Of a stretch of 64,000 bases of DNA, positions 1-9,185 are shown one piece after another. The stretch is from Eurosta solidaginis (taxonomy: Eukaryota > Arthropoda > Insecta > Diptera > Tephritidae). The DNA is taken from NCBI RefSeq assembly GCF_040869045.1, contig NC_090319.1:283623693-283687692 (forward strand), written 5' to 3'. Position 1 is the stretch's first letter; every line of letters begins with the position of its first letter. Below the pieces are notes generated by a model. The model made no database searches. It was not told the origin of the DNA and was given only the letters and a program-made list of their open reading frames with translations. The translations under genes were made by a program, and so were the position numbers.

Positions 1-324
1 TTATCCGTCTTTGGTAATGAATTATCGCACTTTTTCGGTTTTTCGAAATTTTCGATATCGAAAATGTGGGCGTCGTTATAGTCCTATATTGTTCATTTTA
101 AATAGCGATTTGAGATGAGTGCTCAGGAACCTACATACCAAATTTCATCAAGATACCTCAAAATTTACTCAAGTTATCCTGTTAACGGACGGACGCACGG
201 ACGGACGGACATGGCTCAATCAAATTTTTTTTCGATCCTGATGATTTTGATATATGGAAGTCTATATCAATCTCGATTCCTTTATACATGTACAATCAAC
301 CGTTATTCAATCAACTGAGTATAA
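1..324 (-). mobile_element. HINE-A partial copy, 5' end, inverted (A0)
   Basis: This is the reverse complement of the first ~330 bp of the complete HINE-A copy that starts at 984; it enters from the left edge. Shared blocks include the GTCC/GTCC-type microsatellite, the segment ending in TTGATTGAGCCATG (read on the minus strand), and the CGAAAAAGTG block. About 33 bp that follow the 5' terminal motif in the other copies are missing here: the terminal motif joins directly to the 'GATTGGATAACGG' block. HINE is my label for a DINE-1/Helentron-like non-autonomous element. The 67-aa frame across it is not a gene, because the same frame recurs in every copy of the repeat. Confidence 0.8.
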
Positions 325-346
325 TAAATAAATAAATAAATAAATA
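321..346. repeat. (AATA)n microsatellite
   Basis: A simple run of AATA units lies immediately outside the terminus of the inverted HINE-A copy, as if the element inserted next to or into an A/T-rich tract. Confidence 0.9.
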
Positions 347-900
347 TTGCACCTAATCAAATATGCGCCTATTTAGAAAAAAAACTCATATTTTGCTACA
401 AATGCTGCAAAAGCAAAATTTTGCTACACAAAGTGTTTCTCTATTTCTTGTAAATTACCAAAAATAAATCATTTTTGATTGTCATTTGCCCCATTGAAAA
501 CAAAATCCGAAACACCAAGCAATACCGATTAGATTCAATAAAGCAATATAAAAAAATAAAAATTTTGTATTTTGTATGGAAGATTGAGTTGACAAATTAT
601 TTCATTAACCCTCGGTGTGAATTCAGTATAAGTTTTTTGAACAGTTCTAACAATCTCTCTCTTCTCTGCTTTAGCTTGGAATGCCCAGGTATGTACAATC
701 CCGCGAGAGAATCTGATGAAATATACATAATATCTCTTTATGCCTATTATGAACACTGGGCACCTGTTGTGTTCTTCGTTAAGGACCACAAAACCAGTAA
801 AGAGGATTGAACTTTTATTCGTAATAGCCCTATCTCAGAATTTCATTGAATAATGAACACAGCTCTACCCAAGACTTCTGCTGAAGAATGCGCTTTCTCG
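347..900. other. Unannotated AT-rich spacer
   Basis: I see no gene here. A 111-aa plus-strand frame and an overlapping 84-aa minus-strand frame show no recognisable domain and are typical of chance frames. No tandem repeat or TIR was found. Confidence 0.5.
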
Positions 901-980
901 GTATTGGGTTCAAAAGTATCACACCAAGGGTCCTGGGTTCAACTCCCAGGCAAAGTAACATCAACAATTTTGAAAAATCT
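901..980 (+). repeat. tRNA-like T-arm, probable tRNA-derived SINE fragment
   Basis: Positions 933-949 form a textbook T-arm: 5-bp stem CTGGG/CCCAG around the 7-nt loop TTCAACT, matching the pol III B-box consensus GGTTCRANNCC. It is followed by GCAAAGT, which would be an acceptor 3' strand, but no complementary 5' acceptor strand or A box is visible upstream, so it is not an intact tRNA. I recall similar 'gggtcctgggttcaa' segments in dispersed tephritid SINEs, so a tRNA-derived SINE tail is the best guess. Confidence 0.4.
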
Positions 981-2235
981 TTTTATACTCAGTTGAGCAG
1001 AGCTCACAGAGTATATTAAGTTTGATTGGATAACGGTTGGTTGTACATATATAAAGGAATCGAGATAGATATAGACTTCCATATATCAAAATAATCAGGA
1101 TCGAAAAAAAAATTTGATTGAGCCATGTCCGTCCGTCCGTCCGTTAACACGATAACTTGAGTAAATTTTGAGGTATCTTGATGAAATTTGGTATGCAGAT
1201 TCCTGAGCACTCATCTCAGATCGGTGTTTAAAATGAACGATATCGGACTATAACCACGCCCACTTTTTCGATATCAAAAATTTCGAAAAACCGAAAAAGT
1301 GCGATAATTCATTACAAAAGACAGATAAAGCGACGAAACTTGGTAGATGAGTTGAACTTATGACGCAGAATAGAAAATTAGTAAAATTTTGGACAATGGG
1401 CGTGGCACCGCCCACTTTTAAAAGAAGGTAATTTAGAAGTTTTGCAAGCTGTAATTTGGCAGTCGTTGAAGATATCATGATGAACTTTGGCAGGAACGTT
1501 ACTTCTATTACTATATGTACGCTTAATAAAAATTAGCAAAATCGGAGAAGGACCACGCCTACTTTTAAAAAATAATTTTTTTTAAAGTAAAATTTTAACA
1601 AAAAATTTAATATCTTTACAGTATATAAGTAAATTATGTCAACATTCAACTCCAGTAATGATATGATGCAACAAAATACAAAAATAAAAGAAAATTTCAA
1701 AATGGGCGTGGCTCCGCCCTTTTTCATTTAATTATTCTAGGATACTTTTAACGCCATAATTCGAACAAAAATTAACCAATCCTTTTGAAATTTGGTAGGG
1801 GCATAGATTTTATGACGTTAACTGTTTTCTGTGAAAATGGGCGAAATCCGTTGATGCCACGCCCAGTTTTTATACACAGTCGTCCGTCTGTCCTTCCGCA
1901 TGGCCGTTAACACGATAACTTGAGCAAAAATCGGCATATCTTTAATGAAGTTAGTTCACGTGCTTACTTGAACTCACTTTATCTTGGTATGAAAAATGAA
2001 CGAAATCCGACTATGACCACGCCCACTTTTTCGATATCGAAAATTACGAAAAATGAAAAAAATGCCATAATTCTATAACAAATACGAAAAAAGGGATGAA
2101 ACATGGTAAGGTAATTGGATTGTTTTATTGACGCGAAATATAACTTTAGAAAAAACTTTATAAAATGGTTGTGACAAATGTAAAATATTGGCTGGTACTA
2201 CATATATAAATAAATTAGCGGTATCCAACAGATGA

Positions 2236-3692
2236 TGTTCTGGGTCACCCTGGTCCACATTTTGGTCGACATCTGGGAAATGCCTTCACATATACAACTA
2301 CCACCACTCCCTTTTAAAACTCTCATTAATACCTTTAATTTGATACCCATATCGTACAAACTTATCCTAGAGTCACCCCTGGTCCACCTTTATGGCGATA
2401 TCTCGAAAAGGCGTCCACCTATAGAACTAAGTCCTACGCCCTTTTAAAATACTCATTAACACCTTTCATTTGATACCCATATCGTACAAACATATTCTAA
2501 AGTCACTCCTGGTCCACCTTTATGGCGATATCTCGAAAAGGCGAGCACCTATAGAACGAAGGCTCACTCCCTTTTAAAAATACTCATTAACACCTTTCAT
2601 TTGATACCCATATCGTACAAGCAAAGTCTAGAGTCACTCCTGGTCCACCTTTATTGCGATACCTCGAAAAGGCGTACACCTATAGAACTAAGGCCCACTC
2701 CCTTTTAAAATACTCATTAGCACCTTTCTTTTGATACCCATATTGTACAAACAAATTCTAGGGTCACCCCTGGTCCACCTTTATGGCGATATCTCGAAAC
2801 GGCGTCCACCTATGGAACTAAGGATTACTCCCTTTTAAAATACTCATTAACACCTTTTTTTTAATACCCATATTGTACAAACAAATTCTCGGGTCACCCC
2901 TGGCCCACCTTTATGGCGATATCTCGAAACGGCGTCCACCTATGGAACTAAGGATTACTCCCTTTTAAAATACTCATTAACACCTTTAATTTGATACCCA
3001 TATCGTAGAAACGCATTCTAGAGTCACCCCTGGTCCACCTTTATGGCGATATCTCGAAAAGGCGACCACCTATACAACAACCATCACTCCCTTTTAAAAC
3101 CGTCATTAATACCTTTAATTTGATACCCATATCGTACAAACACATTCTAGAGTCACCCCTGGTCCACCTTTATGGCGATATTTCGAAACGGCATCCACCT
3201 ATAGAACTAAGGCCCACTCCCTTTTAAAATACTCATTAACACCATTCGTTTGATGCCCATATTGAACAAACAAATTCTAGGGTCACCCCTGGTCCACCTT
3301 TATGGCGATATCTCGAAACGGCGTCCACCTATGGAACTAAGGATTACTCCCTTTTAAAATACTCATTAACACCTTTCATTTGATACCCATATCGTACAAA
3401 CGCATTCTAGAGTCACCCCTGGTCCACCTTTATGGCGATATCTCGAAACGGCGTCCCCCTATGGAACTAAGGATTACTCCCTTTTAAAATACTCATTAAC
3501 ACCTTTCATTTGATACCCATATCGTACAAACGCATTCTAGAGTCAACCCTGATCCACCTTTATGGCTATATCCCTAAATGGCGTCCACCTATAGAACTAT
3601 GGCCCACTCCCTCATAAAATACTCTTTAATGCCTTTCATTTGATACACATGTCATACAAACATATTCCAGGGTTTCCCTCGGTTCATTTTCC
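2236..3692 (+). repeat. 130-bp tandem array, 11 copies, inside HINE-A A1
   Basis: The marker GGTCCACC (with variants GGCCCACC and GATCCACC) recurs at about 2250, 2381, 2511, 2642, 2772, 2902, 3032, 3161, 3291, 3421 and 3551, a period of 129-131 bp. Each unit contains GGCGATATCTCGAAA and CTCCCTTTTAAAATACTC. The first and last units are the most diverged, the normal pattern for arrays growing from the middle. The second HINE-A copy has only four units, so copy number is variable. Confidence 0.9.
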
Positions 3693-3746
3693 TACATGGT
3701 TATTTTCCCTTATGTTGTCACCATAGCTCTCAACTGAGTATGTAAT

Positions 3747-3764
3747 GTTCGGTTACACCCGAAC
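3747..3764 (+). other. 3' terminal hairpin of HINE-A A1
   Basis: Stem GTTCGG/CCGAAC with a 6-nt loop. The hairpin ends 17 nt before the last base of the CTTACTTG terminus, the same spacing as in HINE-B and HINE-C although the stem sequences differ. A 3' hairpin is the expected termination signal of rolling-circle elements. Confidence 0.75.
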
Positions 3765-3795
3765 TTAACCTTCCTTACTTGTTTAAATTTAAAAC

Positions 3796-3960
3796 AGATT
3801 TTTCCAATTGGGATCGCCCATCGGAAGTTATTTGGCAGACACTATGAGTGTATTTCTGCCATGAAAAGCTTCCCAGTGAAGCCTGCCTTGCAGATGTCAC
3901 TTGGAGTCGACGTAAAATATTTAGATCCTATCCCGCCATTTTTCTACTATATCCGACAAT
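3796..3960 (+). repeat. S2 dispersed repeat, diverged copy
   Basis: Shares the blocks 'GAGTATATTTCTGCCATG'-like, 'TGCCTTGCAGATG' and 'GGAGTCG..TAAAA' with the better copy at 34.37-34.59 kb. It is probably a SINE or the 3' end of a LINE. It lacks coding capacity. Both copies lie directly next to a HINE-A copy, here downstream and there upstream. Confidence 0.6.
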
Positions 3961-3965
3961 ATTCG

Positions 3966-4470
3966 AATTGCTTTCACTTACCATAATTGAATAAGATATT
4001 TTTGGCCACGCCTGAGCTCATAATTTTGACCGGTATTTCCCTATCTGAATGCAGGAAATTGATCATGGACAGCTTGCAAAACGTCCGCAGTATTAAAAGA
4101 ACCAGTTCATTGTATTTAACTTGTGAGTCTCTTCGAAGTGTATTCACCTAGATGTCTTAATTGGCACGACTTTCTACTTTAAAACAATTCAATTTCAAAC
4201 CTATTAAGACATTTACATATGTACATTAAGCAAAATACTCTAGTTATTTTTCAGACAGTTTTTAGATTTAGTGCTTTAGTAACGGTAAATTTAATCAAAT
4301 TTGTATTATGCTGAGTGGTATATAAACAGGAAAGCAAATAAATTCAGTAGGCGTTAAAATAGTTCATATTTCACTTGTACGTTTGTTGCTGCTGCGGTGC
4401 TTTTGACAGCCACAAATGATGACAACAATTTACAGTGCAAAGTGATGGCAACACCACAGTGCAATATTTG
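3966..4470. other. Unannotated spacer
   Basis: AT-rich noncoding DNA. No frame above 60 codons, no recognised repeat and no TIR was seen before the inverted repeat at 4475. Confidence 0.5.
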
Positions 4471-4596
4471 CATTTATACCCTGCAGTCAAACCAACTAGT
4501 TGTATACTATAAGAATACTAGTTTGCCAAAAATCCCAACTAGTATGAGTTCTGTAATTTTTTCATATTAGCAACTGGTATTTTTAACATGGCGATG

Positions 4597-4925
4597 TCCT
4601 ACGAAATATCAATTTCCAGTCTCTGCATCAGCATCATACCAATTGACAAACTAGTCATTCTATACACCAAGATCGTACCAGATGCCATACTAGTCTGCAT
4701 ACTCATCAGGGTCATACCAATTAACATACTAGTCAGCCTTTGCGCCAGCATTATACGAGATGGCATACTAGTTATTATATACATCAATATCATACCAACT
4801 GACATATTAGTTAGTGTATTCAACATCAACATACCAGTTGGCATACTACTCAGTCTGTGCATCATTGTAATACCAGTTGACATACTATTCGATATTTGCA
4901 TCAGCATCCTACTAGTTAATACACT
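4597..4925. repeat. 39-bp minisatellite rich in ACTAGT, about 8 copies
   Basis: The marker ATACCA (with variants) falls at 4636, 4714, 4753, 4792, 4831 and 4870, and a diverged unit starts at 4909: exactly 39-bp steps with no indels. Most units carry the palindrome ACTAGT or a one-base variant. Because 39 is a multiple of three, frames stay open across the array on both strands (139 aa plus, starting 4588; 102 aa minus). The plus translation is a 13-residue repeat rich in Ile/Val/Leu. I take it as a minisatellite, not a gene: there is no signal for a start context or a flanking exon. Confidence 0.85.
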
Positions 4926-5014
4926 AGTCCTAGTTAGGTTGAAAAATTATTTGAAAATTGATAAATCAGCTCAAATTCATTTTATTCATTATATTTCATA
5001 TATATAAAAGTATG

Positions 5015-5260
5015 TATATTAGACTGGATCGATTTATCAACCGATATGGGGCCATTGATTTTTACAAAAAAATATATTTTTTGGGTTTTGGGGAGTGTTT
5101 TGGTCGAAAAATTTACCCTTTCGCCATTTTTTTTTCGCAGGGTCGAAAACTATTTTTTGGGTATTCGTAGTGGAACTTTTTTTTTCTTGAGCCCAAATCC
5201 TAACGAAAAATCGCGATATTGGTTAACTTTCGTCCATACAATTCGACCCAAGTTAATATA
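5015..5260. mobile_element. MITE-like segment with imperfect terminal inverted repeats
   Basis: TATATTAGACTGGATCGATT at the left matches, with a few mismatches, the reverse complement of the right end (TATATTAACTTGGGTCGAAT). The interior is T-rich and noncoding. Flanking TA repeats hide any target duplication. A Tc1/mariner-type MITE is possible, but similarity of the ends is only moderate. Confidence 0.35.
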
Positions 5261-5384
5261 CATACATATATCACTTTATAATTTATCACTTCAATACATT
5301 ATACTTTGGAATAAATTTTGATAAAAATACGTACATATATATAAAACCTAAAAAGTAACGGAATAACACATGCCTATTTTGTGA

Positions 5385-5612
5385 TCGATTAGCGGAGCCG
5401 GCGGACCGAATCCTGCGACGCAATCTCAAGACACAGGGCTAAGTTTATGGGCTCACCATGGCCAGAAAATTCCCACATTAAATCCCTCAAGCCAAGAGAT
5501 CGGCTAGGGTTCATCAAGGAAGTCCGCTTGGATGATGTGCTGTGAAGGAGATGAGGGCACAATAGACCAATGGTCGCAGTGCAATATTCAATAAATTATC
5601 TATCTATCTAAC
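5385..5612 (+). mobile_element. LINE 3' end fragment with (ATCT)n tail
   Basis: A GC-richer block runs into AATAAATTATCTATCTATCT, a short-repeat tail of the type that ends many non-LTR retrotransposons. The preceding 200 bp look like a decayed C-terminal coding region and 3' UTR, with no usable frame. The clade cannot be decided from this piece. Confidence 0.5.
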
Positions 5613-5779
5613 GGAGAAGGGCGAACCAGTCTTGTTTGACTACGTCAAAACGGGCCAAGCTACACTAGCACCGTCCTATGATTAGTGTTAATATAGTTCA
5701 GAACGGTGGTAGTGATATGCACTTTACCGAAGTCGTGCTGATGGCTGGATAACCGAAGAATTTCATTAAGTGAGGGAAT

Positions 5780-6190
5780 CGTAACGGCTTCAAATGTTTT
5801 CGTTACTGACCAAAGGCATAATATCGTTAGGTACTGGTTGGGTTTCCGGTCTTTGGTAGTGGTTTTTTCCTTGCCATTCCCCGTTATTCTGGAATGGCAA
5901 AGGCTTTTAACGCCAAGTAGAAAAAATGTGCTAGGCTGCTGATGCCCTCATGGCCAAGGTGTTTTGGCATCGGCATAGGTTATCCGTCTGGGACTATTGA
6001 TATGGACGGCTTGCCGTTTTCGATATCTTCTTTAACCTCTGTTGAGGTAACGGTGAGTGTCGACTCGTCATGCTTGTGTTTATGTGCTCGTTGATTTGGA
6101 CGATATCTAGCATTGTCAATTGAAGTATGGATTGCAAACTGGCACTCGCGCATTTCCTCGAGTCCGACAGACGAAATTCTAGTCGAATAA
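5780..6190 (-). pseudogene. Decayed reverse transcriptase fragment (LINE)
   Basis: Minus-strand translation from about 6060 to 5880 reads (with two stops) ...EVKEDIENGKPS..., then KHLGHEGISSLAHF and LALKAFAIPE. This matches the N-terminal RT block of non-LTR elements in which a 'DGI..MLKHLG' motif is followed by an 'IPE.WK' motif. Frames close quickly on both sides, so this is an old fragment, oriented opposite to the (ATCT)n-tailed piece beside it. It belongs to a different family from the LINEs at 19-24 kb and 61-64 kb. Confidence 0.55.
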
Positions 6191-6290
6191 ATTATTCAAA
6201 TACTAACTACTATGAATAACACCACAAAATTATAGTCAATGAACTAGAATGTTTGCTGACTACTTTGGCTTTTGACTGCAGGGTATATAG

Positions 6291-6830
6291 ATACATATGT
6301 ACCTACATACATACAAACATACAAATAATGAAGCTGCAGCTGTTGCATTTTAAGGCTGCCAAAGCACCCCGAGTGACGTAAACGAATTACTACTAATTAC
6401 AAAATCATGTTGAATGAAATCTTTGAAGATTAAAAACAAAAACAAAATTGCAAAGTTTAAAAAAAGCAATGCTTTGTTAAAACTTCACCTATTTTTAATT
6501 AAATAAATAAATTAAGTTGCTGATTTATATCTTAAGTGGTCTTTTACGTATGGTCCGCAATGAGTACTTTAGTTGATTCTCTGAATGCTGTAATGAATTT
6601 GCCCCCAGTTGTGATCATTTAAGCTTTCGGCGGTAGGTAGGAGAGGAATTGTTTGCTTAGCAGATGCATAATAGGCAGATCTTCTTTCTACTATTAATGG
6701 ACGGAGTAGGGAATGACAACAATCGGGACAAGTACAGAATTAGCGAAGTTTAGATAAAGAAAGAAGTTAAGCAAGCACAGGGTATCACACTGAGAAATCT
6801 TTTAGACTTTCCTTTATATTCCTTAAGATA
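6291..6830. other. Unannotated spacer
   Basis: AT-rich noncoding sequence with ACATACAT-type short repeats near 6300-6330. No gene is seen. Confidence 0.5.
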
Positions 6831-6837
6831 AGAATCC

Positions 6838-7240
6838 GGGTTCTTGTTGTTGTGACAAGGACACTCCCCAAAGGACTTGGTGAGTGTTATCGATGTTGAT
6901 GATCCTTTGGCGGATGCAGATCCTGTACGTTTCGGTAACAGGCACCAAGAGGTACTAGCCCGACCATCTCGGGAACGATTTGGTATGACTACATGTAACC
7001 TTCTAGGCCATACCACCCTACCACCCCCTAGATCCATCAGGAGTTAGCGTTCGCCAGAGCCTCGGCTGTTAATGAAACAGGACTCCCTCGCATAGGTGAG
7101 GTTTGAGAAGCTATATATTGCGCTAGCAACCCATTGAGAGGGTTGCGCTACACAACCCCTTGAATCATTTTGGTATTTAAGTCGCCTCTTACTACAGGCA
7201 TATATACCGCGTGTATGTTCTACGCCCCCTAACCCGCTGG
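6838..7240 (-). mobile_element. S1 retroposon (SINE-like, ~400 bp), copy 1
   Basis: About 400 bp shared with 16908-17332: same left end (TTGTTGTTGTGACAAGGACA..., which is an (AAC)n tail read on the minus strand) and same right end (CCCCTAACCCGCTGG). Common internal blocks include CCCGACCATCTCGGGAACGA and GGGTTGCGCTACA. A short 3' simple repeat, two sharp shared ends and no coding capacity fit a SINE or a short non-autonomous LINE derivative. No pol III A/B boxes were recognised. I recall it as very abundant in tephritid genomes. A 95-aa minus frame across it is spurious. Confidence 0.7.
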
Positions 7241-7245
7241 GTTAA

Positions 7246-8490
7246 ACAATCCAAGTCATTATACTTTTTAGAATCGACTTAAATGGATGCGAAATGGCGG
7301 CATCGTCGCAATCATTATTCGGGAAGTGATTCTACAATAACGAAGGAGTAATTGCAGTAAGTTTGATCTTTTATCTCACATTTACAAACCCGAAAAGACG
7401 TTTTTGCGGAGATGCTGAATGTTGTCTCCAAAGCCTCTACAAAGCAATAGGGCACAAGCAATGATGGCTTTAAGTTTTTGTTTTGTAGGTAGAATGGCTG
7501 TCCATGTATCTTTTGAAAGGTCGTTATGATGTTATGAAACTCATCTAAACATTGTGAATATTAGTCTTTCGATATGCTACCTGATATTGCGTAATTCGTT
7601 AAGACCACTTTTCCCACTATTTCGTGTGCTCTCTGCAGATCACACAGAAGTGCGATGTGTTATGGGAAGAGGCAACCCAACAGGCAGCTCCCTCGTGCGT
7701 ATGTATTTTCAATGCTTTTATAACTAAGGGTGTGGGACTCACTGGCAGGAGAGCTTTGGTCAGTCCATTCCCCTTATCGCCGAATTCGAATGAAAACCAC
7801 TCTTGCCGGAGTGTCGCGGGTTGCAAAAGCTCGTAGTGAAAATAGCTTGAGTTTTAGTTAGCGCTGAAGGTAGATTATGGGCATCTCTTTAGTTTGAGTT
7901 TTTGTAAGCGTTGAAGGTAAATGAGGGGTAACTCTTTTGTTTGAGTTTTAGTTAGCTCTGAACGTAAATAAAGGGCATCTCTAAAGCCGAAATCGCTTTG
8001 GAAAGAAATATGAGCTTTCGACATTATTAAAGTGATTGACCAATATGAAGAAGATTGGTTATGTCAAACTAGCTTAACCCAATTTCACCCTTTTTACTTT
8101 GCATATATAAATTCCGCTGCTGCCCCTTAATAAAATATATTGAATGTACACTCCATTACCGTAAATAACCTTTTAAACATAAACTAGAGCTGTTAAAATT
8201 AGCTTTTTCTGCCAGCCACCCAAGATGTTACCTTACTTGTCATATTTTCATAAGCTTTGCTGCAGTGTATTTTGTTTTTGGGCATCTTTTAAATTTATGC
8301 CAACTATGGCCTAAATAAATAAAAATACGTTTATGTACAAAATATTAAATACAAATACAAAACGGGCACTTACCTAAGCGTTCGTGCAAGGTACAGACAT
8401 ACATACATATCTCCTACACATATAAATATTTGTATTTACAAAGTAAGCTAAAAGGACACATCTAAAACTCAAAACGACCCATCAACGATG
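7246..8490. other. Spacer, no supported gene
   Basis: Overlapping 70-aa plus and 69-aa minus frames at 7617-7836 have no recognised domain and no repeat partner in this window. Apart from the 47-bp minisatellite listed separately, I see nothing here. Confidence 0.5.
7847..7985 (+). repeat. 47-bp minisatellite, 3 copies
   Basis: TTGAGTTTTAGTTAGCGCTGA-type units start at 7847, 7894 and 7941; each continues with AAGGTA/ACGTAA and GGGCATCTCT. Units differ by roughly 15-25 percent, so it is an old short array. Confidence 0.8.
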
Positions 8491-8624
8491 CACAGTGGCG
8501 CCTTTTGAATTTTTTCTTTGCAAAAATCTGAGCTTTTGAACCAATGAAGATATTTTAAAAATTTTAAATGCAAATGAAAGCTAATTATTTGGAGTTTTAT
8601 TGTGTGATAGCTCAGAATGTCACA

Positions 8625-9185
8625 GATACAGGGTGCTTCACAAAAAGTCGAAAATTTTTAGAAAAATGCAAAAACAAAATGTTTTTAATAAAAAAAAAAA
8701 TGAGATTTGTTTTATAATGGCGTATTTGAGCATTAAATAAAATAAATTAATGATTTTGATAAGATAGCGTGGCACTGCCCACTTATGATAAAAAGTTGTA
8801 TCTAAGTAATCACGTAATCAATAACTACCAAAATCAATAGACGTATTGTTTCTTTTAAATGGCAATACTCTCACAAAACTTAAATGTCCTTTTTTGGTGC
8901 CACAATAATAAGGTGCTTCAAAATTCATCGTAAAATTTTACATGTTTTTTTTATTTACAAGCCAAATATGTATTTTATTAATAACTAAAAGTTATTGAAA
9001 GTGGTTCAATGAAATTTTATTTGAGCTAAAGATTAAACAGCCAACGAATTTTGGAAAAGGGAAGTGGCACTTCCCATTTATGCTAAAATGTTTGATCTTA
9101 GTAACCGCTTTACCAATTTGTACCAAACTCGATAGACGTATTGATTTCTATAAAAATTTAATACTCGTTTGAAGGCGAAATGCCT
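8625..9185. repeat. Two diverged ~300-bp direct repeats
   Basis: Two successive segments share, in the same order, GGTGCTTCA, a run of A/T, GTGGCACT.CCCA, ATAGACGTATTG and a final AATACTC block (first at about 8630-8890, second at about 8910-9180). They end where the transposase relic's coding part ends. They may be the relic's 3' flank or an independent decayed tandem repeat. Confidence 0.5.

Larger units (their letters stand above)
984..3781 (+). mobile_element. HINE-A complete copy (DINE-1/Helentron-like), A1
   Basis: A non-autonomous element of 2.8 kb. The 5' end TATACTCAGTTGAG and 3' CTCAACTGAGTA (3730-3741) are perfect 12-bp subterminal inverted repeats. A GTCC microsatellite lies at about 1126-1146. 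Blocks with ACCACGCCCACTTTT recur, then eleven 130-bp tandem repeats, then a 3' hairpin at 3747-3764 and the terminus CTTACTTG. No protein is encoded. This layout is that described for DINE-1 and other Helentron-associated elements (subterminal inverted repeats, central tandem repeats, 3' stem-loop, insertion at TT). Assignment to Helentrons rests on structure only, since no autonomous Rep/helicase copy is in the window. Confidence 0.75.
4475..6287. mobile_element. Composite element bounded by 17-bp inverted repeats (element D)
   Basis: TATACCCTGCAGTCAAA at 4475-4491 is the perfect reverse complement of 6271-6287. Weaker similarity continues inward (CCAA.TAGT on both sides). The TATACCC...GGGTATA form resembles the HINE termini, so this may be a fourth Helentron-like family, or a foldback element, filled with other insertions. 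Inside lie a 39-bp minisatellite, a MITE-like segment, a LINE 3' end and a decayed RT. I saw no 3' hairpin with CTTACTTG, so the class is uncertain. Confidence 0.5.

Noticed and set aside
933..949. Functional tRNA gene
   Set aside because: Only the T-arm is present; the D arm, anticodon arm and matching acceptor strand are missing.
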